NCBI RefSeq assembly: GCF_041346945.1
Contig: NZ_CP166850.1
Location: 2,046,001 to 2,110,000, forward strand
Reading direction: 5' to 3'
Length of the DNA: 64,000 nucleotides
Source of the DNA: Amycolatopsis sp. cg9
Lineage (GTDB): Bacteria; Actinomycetota; Actinomycetes; Mycobacteriales; Pseudonocardiaceae
Shown here: positions 63,956-64,000 of the stretch, piece after piece
How the letters are laid out: each line of letters starts with the position of its first letter
Numbering within the stretch: the stretch's first letter is position 1
The notes under the pieces: model-generated
Seen by the model: the letters and a program-made list of their open reading frames with translations, nothing else
Database searches by the model: none
Told to the model about the DNA's origin: nothing
Position numbers and translations under genes: made by a program

Positions 63956-64000
63956 CCAATGTGGCGTTGGGTGCGCTCAACGCACCGAACGCCACATTGG
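63956..64000. repeat. Long imperfect palindrome at the window end
   Basis: CCAATGTGGCGTT (63956-63968) pairs with AACGCCACATTGG (63988-64000), and inside it GGTGCG (63970-63975) pairs with CGCACC (63981-63986), with one G-G mismatch between. It follows the DUF5666-like gene by 31 bp and may be its terminator or a dispersed palindromic element. It reaches the last base of the window. Confidence 0.6.

Overview
The window looks like chromosomal DNA from a high-GC actinomycete, most likely the Pseudonocardiaceae (Amycolatopsis-like). This is inferred, not proven: GC is very high throughout, GTG and TTG starts are common, genes overlap as ATGA/GTGA, and the content is typical of the group (a conservon cvnABCD operon, a SARP/AfsR regulator, an ECF42 sigma factor with its DGPF partner, ALF-repeat exported proteins, recR-ybaB-dnaX next to the SRP RNA gene). 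I see no tRNA, rRNA, CRISPR array, insertion sequence or prophage.

Layout. 0-6.6 kb: amino-acid biosynthesis (ask-asd; leuA behind a Leu-codon leader peptide and alternative hairpins) with small hypothetical genes and a WYL regulator. 6.5-15.9 kb: single housekeeping or accessory genes with their regulators (SDR, two DedA proteins, peroxiredoxin/TetR pair, LysR with two EamA exporters, NAD(P)-binding protein, ECF42/DGPF/SnoaL), several with clear operator-like sequences. 15.9-21.7 kb: a complete peptide-type ABC importer operon. 22.0-29.4 kb: a surface-polysaccharide cluster (two GT2 enzymes, DUF2304, DUF6541, flippase, UDP-GlcNAc 2-epimerase-like enzyme).

29.4-43.7 kb is the most unusual part: a 1,019-residue SARP regulator, a secreted PIG-L deacetylase, two divergent secreted peptidoglycan hydrolases that carry the same seven-repeat DUF346-type propeller (an inverted 948-bp duplication), a secreted trypsin-fold protein that has lost its catalytic His and Ser and carries six FG-GAP motifs, a small secreted protein, and a 1.2-kaa ALF-repeat polymorphic-toxin-like protein with a small downstream immunity candidate. 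The region between the two hydrolases holds heptamers on an 11-bp phase, as SARP operators do.

43.8-50.8 kb: recR, ybaB, a lipoprotein amidase, dnaX, a second ALF-repeat protein without a toxin end, a spermidine-synthase-like protein and the SRP RNA. 50.8-55.0 kb: cvnDCBA. 55.0-57.7 kb: a nitrate/sulfonate/taurine-type ABC importer. 58.3-64.0 kb: a GT39 membrane glycosyltransferase, a methyltransferase with an apparent frameshift, and a PhoPR-like two-component system whose upstream region holds two arrays of CTGTG/CACAG motifs on an 11-bp phase facing both the regulator and a divergent membrane-anchored protein gene.
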